Part shown: one piece after another, positions 10,220-23,062 of the stretch
Layout: each line of letters starts with the position of its first letter
How positions within the stretch are numbered: position 1 is the stretch's first letter
From: Macrocybe gigantea
Lineage: Eukaryota > Basidiomycota > Agaricomycetes > Agaricales > Callistosporiaceae
Assembly: GCA_011319805.1 (NCBI GenBank)
Contig: SJRY01000260.1
Span: 124,001 to 188,000, forward strand
Length of the DNA stretch: 64,000 bases
Reading direction: 5' to 3'
Position numbers and translations under genes: made by a program
The notes under the pieces: model-generated
The model's database searches: none
What the model was told of the DNA's origin: nothing
The model's input: only the letters and a program-made list of their open reading frames with translations

Positions 10220-11211
10220 ATTGTATGGAACGATAATATCTTTAAAAACCTGGCAATTGAAGACAGCAGAAAGAAATTATTGCAGCAGTTGATTGAGGTT
10301 CATGCCACAGACCGACCGTTTGATGATTTTATAGAGGGGAAAGGTCTCGGCCTCATCATCAACTTGTTCGGTGGGTGATTCCTCTTGCTTGTCTCTGCTT
10401 TTTCTGGCTCATTTTGAAAAAGGACCCCCAGGAGTGGGAAAATCCCTCACAGTAGAGGCAGCCAGTGAACGTAAGCTCTTTTGACCTATTTATGATGTCT
10501 CTATTCCCTTACATATTTATGTTTTTCGAAGATTTGAGACGGCCTCTGTATTTTATTGAGGGGGGAGACCTAGGAACAGATGCCGGCAACGTTGACAGGG
10601 AACTGAAGTCCATCCTGGGACTAGTTCCAAAGTGGAATGCGATACTTCTTATCGACGAAGCGGACGTCTTTTTAGAAAAGCATGGCAATCATGACTTGAA
10701 ATGAAACGCGATTGTGGCCGTGTTCTTGCGTAAGCTTGAGTACATCAATATATCCTTGAGTTATCTGCTATCCACGCGAGCTGATGCATGATTTAGATAT
10801 TTCCGTGGCATTCTCTTTTTGACAACGAATCGTGCGAAGGAGTTTGATCTAGCATTTCAATCCTGCATTCATTTGTCTTTGCACTATAAAGACCTAAATC
10901 CCGAAACCCGCATAATGATTTGGAAGGCCCTTTACGAGAAAGCTCGCGACCAGGAGAGCGATGAAATCTCCGAAGAGGAGTTGAAGGCTCTGGCCAAGCG
11001 TGAGCTCAACGGGCGTCAGATCAGGAACGTGGTCAAACTAGCTTCCTCTGTTGCACGGTCAGAGAAGATGCCCCTAGCTTACAGACACTGCGAAGACATA
11101 TTGACTTTGACCTGCAATCCTATCAATTCCGAACGAACCGAGCAAGGATACAAGATTGGTACGTTGAACTCAAGTGCTGCCCTGCGTCGATCCTCACTTG
11201 AGCAGCGGTAG

Positions 11212-12044
11212 GTTTCGTGAACAGCGCTACTGCGAATAGGGTGTTTGGGGTAATCCAGTTGTTGCCGTTGATCGTCTTCTGGTTCTTTTCCACCGCCTAA
11301 CCCACCTGCCGTACATTCCTTAAGCATTTAGAGAGATAGTATGACCTTTCCAGCAGTATAGTCAATTGAAATAGTTAGGCCTGAAGCAGTCACGACTTGA
11401 AAATTCACCGATTGGGATGCTAGTGACGACCTTTAACATTCCAGACATTCTGACATGGTAAGGAAGGCTGCGCGTCAGAACACGTTGGAGTTATTTTGAG
11501 ATTCATGATCATTACTGAACTGCCTTTGACGTCGTTACGTTGGTTCAGAAGATAATTGCAATTCTCCCACATTGAGGCAATGTTCTAATGCCACATCAAG
11601 CAATGGCCTCTGCCAAACTCTGTACTCTTACAAGCTACCTGCCGCGTTATTTTTCTTTTTATTATTGCCCATGATGCTGTGGCGTATCTCAATACCTGTG
11701 CATCATCACTACACAATGATTGAGTCCAAGCACACGGACGGTGAGCCAGACAAGGTTGAACATGATCTTCCTAGCGGTCTTGGTTCATGTGTTGCAGTCT
11801 CTTTCAAGGACATGAAATCGCAAAAGAGCATCCGTAAGATGTTCCAATGGACGTTGACACTGATGCTGTGGCTCGTTGTTTGGAAGGTGCATGTGTCCAC
11901 TCGCGATTATAGGTCATGACATCCGTGAAAGGGATATAAGTACCATATCAATGTCGGACCTTGTGTGAACTTTGGGACAAATGAGACTGACCTTTATCAG
12001 TGGCTGCTTATTCAGGAGTATGAGGAAACACATAAACCGGAACT
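11212..12044. other. gene-free stretch between the AAA pseudogene and the S9 peptidase
   Basis: I see no supported gene. Short open stretches at 11572-11919 (+) and around 11940-12040 (+) have protein-like composition (one reads NFGTNETDLYQWLL) but are broken by stops and resemble no family I can name. They may be relics. Confidence 0.4.
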
Positions 12045-14016
12045 ATGATGAGTCCGCAGAAAGCATGGTATGGGATGTGGTCGTCCGTCATCATGGCCGA
12101 AAAGATAGCTCACGGTGTAGGTCTCAGCTAAGAAGCTCCAAAGAACCCCTCATCTAATCTTATCCATCCTCGACCCTGCCAGACTGCAATACTGACCGAC
12201 GTGATCGTCGATCCTCTCACTTCCAGCGTCTATCACATTGAAAGCCGACCATCTGAAAACGGCAGGAGTGTGTTAGTGAATTCAATGACAGGAACAGATG
12301 TCGTCAGTCAGGAGTGGAACGTCCGCACAGGTGTCCATGAGTACGGAGGGGGTGCAGCGGTCATATACAACAGTGTCGCTTATTTCTCTCACTACACCGA
12401 TGGAAAGGTGTACAAAGTCGAGGAATGGAAGGATACACCTAAGCCCATCACTCCAGGTGCGAAAAAGCTTTTCATGTTTAGGGTCGTCGGTTAAAGCTAT
12501 TGATTCGTGTGCTAGACAACAAACCATATCGATACGCCAACCTAGTTGTTCATCCAGTTCACAGCCACTTGCTAGTTGCAGTCTTGGAAGATCACATGGT
12601 CGACCTTCCTTCTGCTGTAGTTACAACCCTATGTGTCATCGACAGCAAGGCTAGATCTATACAAACTTTGGTATCCGGAGCTGACTTCTATGCCTCACCA
12701 ACCTTCTCCCCAGACGGGACCCGTTTCACATGGCAGCAGTGGTTCCATCCGGATATGCCCTGGGAAGGTGCAGAAATCCACGTTGCAGACGTCGTCATCG
12801 ACTCGGAAGGGAAGCTCGGCATCAAGAATGATGTCCACGTCGCTGGCGAGAGGATCAACATCAGTTCTGCATTCCCTCTTTGGGCCACCAATGACACCCT
12901 GGTCTTCACATCCGACCAGTCTGGCTATATCAATCCATGGAAGTATTCATATTCCAGCAAGAAAGCTTCCGCATTGTTCGATAAGCCAATAGAAAAGGAC
13001 TTCGGAAGCCCCGGGTGGTCGTTCAGCATCTTCCCTTATGCGATTCTGGACAAAGAGGGGAAGTTTGCGGTATTCTCTGCTGCATATGATGGTCGCTCGG
13101 CGTTCTTTCTTGTCGATCTTGTCAGGGGGGAGGAACCACAGCTTCTAGAGATGCCTTATGTCAGGATTCACACACCCCGCTCCATCTCGCGTGAGCGAAA
13201 CGAAGTCGCTTTCATCGGGGACAAAGTGGATGAGAGCCCCAGCATTGTCCGTTGCAGCCTTACCATGGCTAATAGCCCTGCATCAGCAAATATATCACTG
13301 TCTTCAATCAAACCACCACCCTCGCCTCTTTTCCCTGTGGAATTCGTCTCCACACCTAGACCCATCACTCTTCAGGCCCCGGATGGTAAGGAGAAACTCC
13401 ACGTCATTTACTACGGGCCTCACAACCCAAACTACGAGGGATCGAGCTTGGACGAGAAACCGCCTTGCATTGTGCATGTCCACGGCAGTCCGACTGACGT
13501 GCTCAGCCAAGGTCTGAGCTGGAAGACGCAGTATTTCACGTCCCGAGGGTGGGCCTGGTAAGCGAGAACTCTTGTCTAGGACAAGAATGAGTAACACTGA
13601 TAAAATTGGTGCTAGGCTGGACGTCAACTATGGAGGCTCCTCTGGCTATGGCAGAGCTTACATCAAGCGACTCGAGGGTAAATGGGGTATTGTCGACGTC
13701 AAAGACTGCATCCACATGGTGCACACGCTGTCCCGTGGACCATACAACCTCATCGACCCGAAGCACGTCATCATCCGTGGCAGTTCGGCAGGCGGATACA
13801 CCATCCTTGCCGCACTTACGATCGGGTCCGATCTGACCACCTTCGCTGCTGGCATGTCGTCCTATGGCGTGTCAGACCTGAAGATGCTGTGTAACTTTTC
13901 ACACAAGTTTGAGTCGCGGTATCTCGAGAAGCTCGTCGGTGGCACATATGAACAGGTCCCAGAGTTGTATAGAGAGAGATCACCAATTACGCATGCAGAC
14001 AAGATTGTGGCGCCGC

Positions 14017-14045
14017 CACTGTGAGCCCCGAGGGGGCGGAATAAA
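14017..14045 (+). repeat. left terminal inverted repeat of the CACTA element
   Basis: It starts CACTG and contains the G-rich block gagggggcgga. It pairs with 31784-31812 on the opposite strand with about six mismatches in 29. The host duplication CGC lies immediately outside, at 14014-14016. Confidence 0.9.
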
Positions 14046-15627
14046 TGACAGCGGGGGCCTGAAAGCTGAAAAAGTGGCGAAAGAGGTCAGATTTCGAAGG
14101 GTCGGAATGTGGTCGGTCTTGTAGCCAGAAAATTACAACTTTAATAGCAGTAAATTATTGATTATATTTGCATGAAAAAAAACTGACGATACGAGGACCA
14201 AAAAAACTGTACCTTTTGATGAGAAACGAAATGCGAAATACTTGTCGAATGGTGTCAGTTTATTGAGACACTTTTTGGCTGAGAATTGAGATGTTTAGAG
14301 TCAAGGACGTGGATGACGGTTTCTGATGTTTTGAAGTGACTTTTCAGCCATTTAGAGGCGACTACAAGCAAGCAGTGAATGTTGAAAAAAATCAACGTCG
14401 AGCAGCTGAATTGACAGACTAAATGAGTGATGACCAGAGCATACGCGTCGAAGAAACTGTCCCCGATGCGAATGTCACAGCTGAGTTGTTATGGTGCAAC
14501 TTGAGGATTCTCGTTGTGGCCTGCTCGTCAAACACTTGCCAGTCATTGAACAATGCTGCCCGCTCTCATTCGACCTGAACTCTTTTTCCTTATCGCATCA
14601 ACGCCGAAAAGCAGGAAAAAGAGGGAAATCGCAGCTGGCGCTTTCAAAAACGCCCTAGCATCATCAAAGCTGGTGATTTTGAACTGGTCGGGGCAATCCA
14701 AACCGAGATGGGTCTTAATGTAAGTTAACGGATGTCGTTTTGTCATTTGTATCTTCCAACTAACGACGTCGGTAGGGGCGGACTCCATAAATCCCCAAGT
14801 GAGCAAGCGAGTCATTGGACTTGGCAGGCCTTTCGCAATGGGCATGCATTCGCGACCGTACACATATTCGACGTCGATCTGAGGGTTGCGATTTGCTATG
14901 GGAACGGGGGAGAATGGAGCAAGAAAAAGCTGGACTTGAAGCAGCAGTGTCATCGTTTGGAGGGGGATGAGATTTGAACATGGACTTGCTGCAGTTTCCT
15001 GTCGATCGGTCCTTGCTTCCAATTTTGCTGCATACCTTTGATTTGCAAATACGTTTATTCACCAAAGCCTACACAAAAGTACGTTCATGCACTGAAGATG
15101 AGGGATGAGCACGTCAGATGACATGAAATTTGTATACAACGATTAAACTCACTACAATAAACAGTTGTCGATTGGGACGGCGATATCGTGGATGGTGTTG
15201 ACTCCGAATCACTGTTCACCCACATGGCCTACACCTGAAGACTTCAAATTTAATAATCGCAAGGCGAAGGAGATTGCGATGCGCCTTCAGGAGGCAAGTT
15301 GTGCCGAAAATGTACATGGCGTTGATTATCTTTGGTAGCCTTCGATGGCCATAAAAACCTGTATTCGTTTTCGGAGTACATTTTCACCGCGAGGGAGGTT
15401 CATGTCAGCAGTAGCTCTCCATGGTGCAGTTACTGCTGCCACCGATGCATCGCCACGGCGCTCATATTTGACGTGTCTTGCGACTCTTGCGGGGCCGATT
15501 CACAGCACTCGAGGACAGAGAAGATACATTTATTTCATTTCGTGATGAGGAAAAGACTGAACTAAAGATGTTTATAACCTGTTCATCATCAGATACACGT
15601 AAGACCAAGCTCGTTCAAAAGGCTAAC
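14046..15627. other. left subterminal region of the CACTA element
   Basis: No gene can be supported. A minus-strand open stretch (14543-15022, 159 codons) has protein-like composition but no motif I recognise and no clear exon context. The region lies beyond the transposase 3' end. Such regions usually hold short transposase-binding repeats, but I could not resolve a repeat unit by eye. Confidence 0.4.
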
Positions 15628-18600
15628 CTATTCATCCATAAGCTGATTCGTCTTGGTGCCTCCATCACCGTGATCGATGATTGCCCAAAGATTCCCGCAT
15701 TGGATTCGACCTACCAAGCACTTGACAGTACTTAGGTCGACTACCTCCTGAACCGCATTCTATGCATCCTTGCAGATTGGGACACCGATTGGAGTTATAT
15801 CTTGCACTGCAAGCTGTCTAATCAAGGCCAGCAGCAGGATCGTAGGGGCCGCCAACTTCAACTGATCCGATTGGGGAAGTCGGACCACAAAAATGCGCAT
15901 GAGTTGCCCATAAAAATTCTGCCAGACAAAAACGGGTTGTCGGCGACATTGATGGGCATACTTATCAACCTGTAGCACATACTTTCGATTCCTACATCAA
16001 TTATTTGTTCGCAGATGGAAGGAAGTACGCACTCGAATGTAGGACGCATCGCGGTTACCATCATACATTGCTACCAGATCGCGCACTTGAATGGAGTCTC
16101 CACCGCCATCTATTGCAACTCTCCCATATTGGATTATGGTCGCATCGTTTGTAAACACTTCTCGAACAATCTTCATCATTGAATCGTAGCGAGTCACCAG
16201 GTGCAAAATAATCTTCCTGTAGATTTCAGTGGGAAGAGGCCCATTTCGCCTTGGTCCAGAAAGGATCAGGTCAGGATCTTGGAAGGATTAGCTTTTGTCC
16301 TGACTGGAAATCGAATGATACCTACATGCTTCTGTCGTGAACTGGTTATCCAGTTTCTTTGGGTGCTCCAGTGAGATTTCTTTTGCAAGATTGTACATAA
16401 GTTTGATTTGAGAAAGATGAGCTGTCGCTGTCATATAATTGCTGATTGAGACGTAGGGGTTTCGGCGACTGGCGACGGCCGACAAAAGATCGTTGCATTG
16501 GCGCTCTATCGGAAAGGCCCAATATGCCCAAACAGGTCCCATTGCTCTGATACCATCTCCGATATGGAGCAACGCATGGATCATGAGAGGACAGGCAGAC
16601 AGTCATGCCGGATCATGCCGATAGTACAGCCTGGAGTTCTCCCGATGAGTAAATGCCAGAATGAAATTGAATAACGACTCACGTTTCGTATTTGATTACC
16701 CATGACTTGAAACCATTGTCAATGTCATCAACTTCTTCATCGGATATTTCGAATTGCAAACACAAGTTAAGCAGTCAGACGAGCTCGACGAAGTGATCAT
16801 AATATGCTTTGTCCGTAAAGGCATGCTCCAGCAGGATGGGCGCAAGATAGAGGGTCCACACTGATCGCATTTCAGCGGTAACCTTTCCGGGGCGCGTTGC
16901 TAGGTTCGGGACTCGAGTACCGAATGCAGATGGGATTGTCTTGCCAGCCTTATAAGATGCTTCCCTGATTGCATCCCATACATTTCGGTCTATGACATAG
17001 GCATTGCCCTCGCATTCCAGCTGCTTGAATTTGCCAGTCCAGAATGCTACGAGGTTGGGTATGAGATTCTCCCAGATAAGGTGCATGAAATCGAAAGGAA
17101 ATGACCATGGAAAGGAAAGAGAGCTTAGACAGCTCAATAGCGGCATTCCCTTGATGCCACACCTTTTCGACAACCTCTCTGCTGCGGCCTTGGTGGGTGC
17201 AATCTGGACTTCTTCGGCTTGTTGTATAAACTTGTCATGAGTCCGCAAGGGTAGGTCGTATGGATCGTATGACTGGTTGGACCCGGGAATATTGTCACAG
17301 TGGAGAGGTATGTAGTGAACGCGACACGCAACAGTTCGAATACCTTTGATCTCGCACAGGTGGCATGGGAAAACGGCATTTGGACCTTTCATTCACATAA
17401 CCAAGGCCATAGCTAGTATGTCACCGAACCCGAGGATTACATAGGCATGCATATTGAAGAGTCTTTGGATGAGGGAATCGAATGCGGGGATGCCTATGGC
17501 AAGTCAGATCATCTCTAAAGCACAGGGAAGCATGAAAGAATCCCAGTCCCATGGCTTCTTAGGACCGGGTATAACACCTAGACGCAGCTCCTTTCCTTTC
17601 CGAAAACGAATATCGGGGGCAAGATTATAAATGAACATGATGAGGGGCCAGGAGGTCTGCGGGCGATTCTTGAACACAGCGAACCCATCCATTGAGAACC
17701 CAAGAGCAATATCGCGCTCATCCGAAAAATGAAAAAAATCTAGGGTCTTGCCATCGACGGTTACAAATTCTTCGAGGAGAGAGCAGTAATGGCTGCCATC
17801 GAAGACGTCAGTGACAATGCCAGGCTCGTGTTTATGCTCCGCACAATAGCGCAGGGCTTGGGCAAATTCAACATTGGCCATCATTCCTCACAGTCGTGGA
17901 ATGATGGGGAGATATTCAAAGTACTTGCGTGCCTTGCCACCTTCTGTCCATCTCGGTTTGTTACAGTTGGGACATGTGTTGCAATCTTCATATGCGCTGG
18001 TAAAACAGACGCAGGAATTGACGCAACAATCATATCGCTCGGGCTCGAGACTGGACATAAACGCCACTCTCTGTTTTGTCTTCTTCAGAGAAAGATGGTG
18101 TGGGGATGGGCAGGCCACTTGCACTTTATCGAAGACAGCTTCGGTAAGTGGCCCTTCGGTCTTGAGCGCATACATGCAGAGAGTGCTAAGGTCCTCCTCC
18201 CGGAAAGACTGCCCATCTGAAAAGTATGGTTGAGGATGATAAAGCGAGAAGGGGGATATTGAAACACACTTATGGAAGCCATTGTGCGATAAAACTCTTC
18301 ACTTGGCCCGTCATAAGTCGAGACACCCGCCAACGGAAAATCTTCAAGATTCATATCTTCAAGATTGCCAGAGTCGTGTTCCCTATTATCTTCTTCGTCT
18401 TCACTGTCTTCTTTGTTGAAATCTTCATCGTCAATGGCCTCATCCGATTCGCTATCCTCGACTTGGAAATTGGCACACCAGCGAGTGTCCCTCAGCCGAG
18501 TCTTTTGCTCTTGAGTGAACTTGCAAGCGTGCGACACAATCTCGTCTTGGGGTGGAGAGCTGATGCCTTCATTCCCGGAATACTGTTCATTAAGGATAGG

Positions 18601-18666
18601 ATTGATGGCGGACTCTAGCTCAGATTCAGGAGTAGGGGATTGCTGGCTTGATCGATGGGTACAAAT

Positions 18667-18986
18667 TGTTAGGCTAGACGAATCTCAGAAGGACTCGGGC
18701 AGACTAAGTGCGAGAGTGGTCTTGAGATGATGGCAAAAGGAATATTAAGCCTAGCGCTACTGGTACATCTGGGAGTCCTTATATACATTACAGTACTCGA
18801 GCACGGACCATGGGCTGCGCAATGCTGTGGACTGCGGATGAGTAAGACTGGAAGGAGATGACTCAGGATGACTAGGGAAGTGGGATGACTCGATGGCTGC
18901 GTGCTGCGCAGCATGATGGGGGAGATAAGGGATGTGGGAAAGATAAGATACGAAAATGAATAGTCCTTTGGGCGGCGTCTGTAACA
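18667..18986 (-). repeat. 3' LTR of the gypsy element
   Basis: This 320-bp repeat differs from the other LTR at two sites: gtgcgag versus gtgcaag and gcgtgct versus gcgcgct. Each is a CpG transition. Confidence 0.96.
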
Positions 18987-19023
18987 TCACCCTCTCTTTA
19001 GATTCGCGTCCTCGTGAAAAACC

Positions 19024-19422
19024 TTAGTCCAGCTGTCCCCACCCAGTATTGGTCTCCCAGGCGGTCGCGGCACGCGGGGCCCATGTATGAATGAGCTCTT
19101 CATTATAGGCGCGAATGTGGTGGAGTGTGGTGGCGAGGAGTTTAAGTCGCCGGTTTTCTGTGCGAAGCATTTCCATTGCTTCGCGAAGCGCGATACGTTC
19201 AGCTGCAGTGGGGCCGGTCCCATCAGGGGTTCTCCCGGTCCAGAGGTGCGTGCGGACGGTCATAACATAGCGCATATATGCGCCGAGTGTGATGGCGAGG
19301 GGGTCCATGTAGTCGCTAGCATTGAGAATCCTTGCCAGATTCTCGAGGTCGCTTGGGCGGTTGGGGGTAGGTGCGCGGCTGCCCTCGCTGCTGTCGATGC
19401 TGATGGGGGCGTTGGTGGTCAT
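19024..19422 (-). CDS. extra ORF after gypsy Pol, ATGA overlap, unknown function
   Basis: This is a 132-codon ORF between Pol and the 3' LTR. Its ATG (19422-19420) overlaps the Pol stop TGA (19421-19419) as ATGA, an arrangement that allows translation by termination-reinitiation. The product has a helical, Arg/Glu-rich middle (TAAERIALREAMEML) and ends WETNTGWGQLD. No domain is recognised, and I see no signal peptide or membrane segment. It lies in the usual place for an accessory gene and is intact although Pol is not. Confidence 0.6.
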   Translation of the reverse strand: MTTNAPISIDSSEGSRAPTPNRPSDLENLARILNASDYMDPLAITLGAYMRYVMTVRTHLWTGRTPDGTGPTAAERIALREAMEMLRTENRRLKLLATTLHHIRAYNEELIHTWAPRAATAWETNTGWGQLD

Positions 19423-22400
19423 GAAGTGCGATTTTTGGTCTTCTTCCCTCTTGTCGTGATCCTTTTATCCTGGTTCGCAGTCTTCTTTAGGAAGTGGTCT
19501 AGAGCTTGCTGCGCATTCCCCAGCTCCTTCTCTTTGATCCATGTGTTCTCTTCGTGTCCGTATCCTTTCCATTTGACCAGGAATAGTGTCCCCCTCCCTT
19601 GTTTCTTCCTTTTTAGGATCTCTTCTATCTCGTACTCTTCTTCATCATTTATGATTTGAGGGGGTGGTGGTGATGGTCGCTCTTGTATCTTGAAACGGGG
19701 TCCTTTGTAAGGCGTGAGCAGTGTTTCATTGAACACGGGGTGTATCAGCTGCCATGATGCTGGGAGTTCCAGGCGATATGCCGAGGCTCCTTTCTTTTCA
19801 ACCACCTTGAACGGTCCATATCGGAGTGCCGATAACTTCTTTGATGGTCGGTTGACTGTGATGTTGGTGGCCTCTAGCCATACTCTATCCCCTTTCTTGT
19901 ATTCACGGGCTGGTCTTCGCCTCACATCGTAATTGTCTTTGGCTCGTGTTTGTGCATACTGCAGCGCAGCATTTGCTTCCTTCCGTATTTGGTTCATTCT
20001 TTTGACGAAGTCCTTTGCTGCGGGGTTATTTCCTTCTGTCGTCTGTGGCTCTCCCTTCCAGGGGTGTATTCCATAGTTGAGGTAGAATGGTGTCTCCTTC
20101 GTTCCCTGGTGTGCTTTGTCATTGTACTGGTACTCTGCGATTGCTATCCATTCTGCCCAATCGTCCTGTAAGTTGTTTGTGAAGCTTCTGAGGAAGGCTT
20201 CTGTTTCTTGGTGGGATCATTCCGCCTGTCCATCTGTCTGTGGGTGATAGGCCGTCGATAGGTTTTGCTTGGTTCCGAGTAATTTTAGAAGTGCTGTCAT
20301 GAATCGCGCTGCGAACTGGGGTCCTCGATCACTGATGATCTTTCGTGGGATTCCGTGAAGCCGCCACACATTGTCTCGGTATAGTCGTGCGAGGCCTTCT
20401 GCTGTGAGTTTGGTCTTTGTGGGAACTAGATGGATCATCTTGGTCAGGCGGTCTGTGACTGCAGCGATGGCATTGAAGCCATTCGAGCTGGGTAGCGGTC
20501 CTATGAGATCTACTCCGATATCTTCCCATGGTTGCTGTGGGACTTCGTGCGGGTGTAAGGGTGCGTGTTTCTTTTGTCGGATAATTTTGTTTCGCTGACA
20601 TGTCTCGCATCCATTGACATACTTCTTGATGTCCGTTAGCATTGATGGCCACCAATAGGTGCGGTTTATGAGCTCGTGCATGCGGTATTGTCCTGGGTGT
20701 CCTCCGATGGGTGTGTCATGGTGTTCAAACATGATGTCTTCCTTCAGTTTGTTGTCTGGAGGAACGTAGATTTTTCCTCCCACATATACGATGTGGTCGT
20801 CTTCTGTGAACCAGTGTGGTTTTTCCTTTAGTCCTGTTGTTACGATCGTTTCCCTTCGTGCGCATTGTCGAATTTGTTCTATCCTTGAGGATTCGATCAT
20901 CGTGATTCCTCTTGTTTGTATTGTTTCGTTATTTTCTGCTTCTCCTTTCCGTGGGTGTTCGTCCTCGAACATCATAAATTCAAAGTCTCGTTCATTATTC
21001 TCTTCCAGATGTCGAATGAATGCTGCTTCTTTGATCATTTGTATGTCGTCCTTCTCTGCTAGGTTTTCTTCATATCCCGCCATCCGTGACAGGACGTCCG
21101 CTTTTCCATTCGCCTTTCCTGGTACGTGTCATAGTTCGTAGTCGTATTCTTGTAATTTCAGGTACCAGCCAATCTGTCTCGAATTGAGTCGCTGTGGCTT
21201 CCGGAAGTATGATAGGTTTTTGTGATCCGTCAATATTTCAAACTTCTCTCGAGCTTCGAGGAGGTATTGTCTCCATGTCTTTAGTGCGACCATTATTGCA
21301 AGAAGTTCCTTGTCGTAGATTTCGTAGTTCTGCTCTGCTGGGGTCATGCATCTCGAAATGAATGCAATTGGATGCCATAGTCCTTTCTGCTGTTGTGATA
21401 GTACCGCTCCAATGGCATATCCTGAGGCGTCTGTTTCGACTCGGAATTTTCCTTCTGTTTGTGGTAGTGCTAGAATGGGTGCTGAGGTTATATGTCGGAT
21501 CAGCTCTTTGAAAGCGTTCTGTTGCTTGTCTGTCCACTGGAATGCTTTGTTTCCAGTCAACTCCGTCAGGGGTTTGGCGACCTTTGCATATCCCCTGATG
21601 AATCGTCGGTAAAAGTTCGTGAATCCTAGGAACTTTTGTAGTTCTTTCTTCGTCTTTGGGGTTGGCCAGGATTGTACGGCTGTGATCTTTTCTGGTTCCA
21701 TTTCTACCTTCCCTTCTCCTACGATGTATCCTAGTACTGGGACTTTTGATGATTCCCAGACGCATTTCGGTCCTTTGATGAACAGGTCATTCTTGTTCAG
21801 TATTTCCATGACTTCTATGGTATTCTTTTGGAGTTCCTCTCGTGTTCGTCCGATGATTATGATGTCATCCATATAGATTATGCACACTCTTCTTCGTATT
21901 TGGTCTTGGAAGAGGCTCGCCATCATTCGGCTAAAAGTGCCTGGTGCGTTGCACTGTCCAAAATACATGACTGTCGGTTCGAAGAGTCCTCTTGCTGTTA
22001 GGAAGGCTGCCTTCCATTCGTCCCCTTTCCGGATGCGCACGTTATTGTATCCCCAGATAATGTCGATCTTGCTAAAGTATTTTGCTCCTTGTAGTACGTC
22101 GAGGAGTTCGCTGATGCGTGGTAGTGGGAACTTGTCCTTGACTGTGTATTTATTTATCTCCCGGTAGTCTTGGATGAGTCGTTTGCTTCCATCCTTCTTA
22201 TTGCGAAAGAAGCAGGGTGCTGCGTAAGGTGATTTCGATGGGCGTATTTTTCCTGTTCGTAATCCTTCTTCGACGAAGGCATCTAGTTCCTCTAGCTCTT
22301 TCTGTGTCATCGGGTAGACCTTGCTCGGTATCGTTTTGGGTGCATCCTTCGTTAGGTTTATTTCATGGTCCCATTCTTTATGGTCTGGTAAGCGGTCAAA

Positions 22401-23062
22401 GTTCTTCTCCTTGAAGAGGTGTTTGAATCTGATCAGATATGGGGGTATCTGGGTTCCTGTCTTGTCGCTGGCTGTGGTTTTCGCTGATTCAGCCATCTTC
22501 TGTATCTTAATCGTCTGGTGGTTTATTTTGCACGTTTTAGGGCATCTGTCGAAGACAACTTCTCCTGTCCTCCATTTGATTGTTGGATTGTGGTAGACAA
22601 GCCAGTCATGTCCTAGTAGCATGTCGGTTTTTCCGATGTCGAGTACGATGGCTTCCATGCGCTCCTTGTGTCCTTTAATGTCGATGTGGACCTCCGCTAC
22701 TCGGTCTGCTGTTTTCTGGTGGTTGGGTGATCCGTCTGCATTTATGATGGGAATCTTCTTGATTCGTCGTGTCTTCAGTCCTGTTTTTGCTACTATCGCG
22801 GTGTTGATGCAGGTCCTATCCGCTCCGCTATCGACTTCTGGTGTTATCGTTGTGGTTCCTTTTCGTGTTCGTATCCTCGCTGGTACTGCAAGTTCTTTCC
22901 TCTTTGGTGGTTTGTCCCCTTGGATGGTTTTCCTTGGTGCTTCAGATCGCTTGGCAGGAATGGTGTATTTCAGAGTATGGGATGATCTACATCCGGTATC
23001 GAAGCGAGTCTGTTTCAGTTGTATGGGTCGCGATTTAGCACCTCCTAGTCGGACCCTTCGGC
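19419..23062 (-). pseudogene. gypsy Pol (protease, RT, RNase H, integrase, chromodomain), two TGA stops
   Basis: The Pol frame is open through the Gag end, consistent with a -1 shift, and runs to TGA 19419, broken at TGA 21129 and 20217. Domains are: aspartic protease VDSGADRTC (about 22830); RT with IIYMDDIII (about 21885); RNase H VETDASGYAIGAVL (about 21440) and DHKNLSYF; an HHCC integrase zinc finger (HHDTPIGGHPGQ ... CETCQRNK, about 20730-20590); the DDE core (DLIGPLPSS; SDRGPQFAARF); and a C-terminal chromodomain (YEIEEILKRKKQG ... FLVKWKGY ... NTWI, about 19640-19530). At each TGA the expected residue is arginine (YEL-R-HVPGK and GQAE-R-SHQE). The chromodomain probably directs integration to modified histones. 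Confidence 0.93.

Larger units (their letters stand above)
1..11211 (+). pseudogene. AAA+ ATPase gene, broken by two copia insertions and a nonsense mutation; 5' end outside window
   Basis: The host pieces are 1-75, intron 76-127, 128-151, a 10-bp remnant between the two retrotransposons (5059-5068), and 10225-11211. Read together they give the fungal AAA+ ATPase architecture: the end of the N-terminal domain (SPILYGF near 30-50), a linker ending VWNDNIF, Walker A GPPGVGKS (10423-10444 after intron 10371-10422), SEHLRRPLY across intron 10471-10531, Walker B ILLIDEAD (about 10640-10670) and the sensor region LFLTTNR (about 10810). A TGA at 10702-10704 lies where I recall relatives having arginine (HDL-x-RNA). 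The FQSRIH arginine-finger motif reads FQSCIH. Both fit CpG to TpG change. The donor site before 10800 also looks lost. The product would be an ATP-driven remodelling protein; the substrate is not predictable. The gene is clearly non-functional here. Identification rests on recalled family motifs. Confidence 0.85.
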
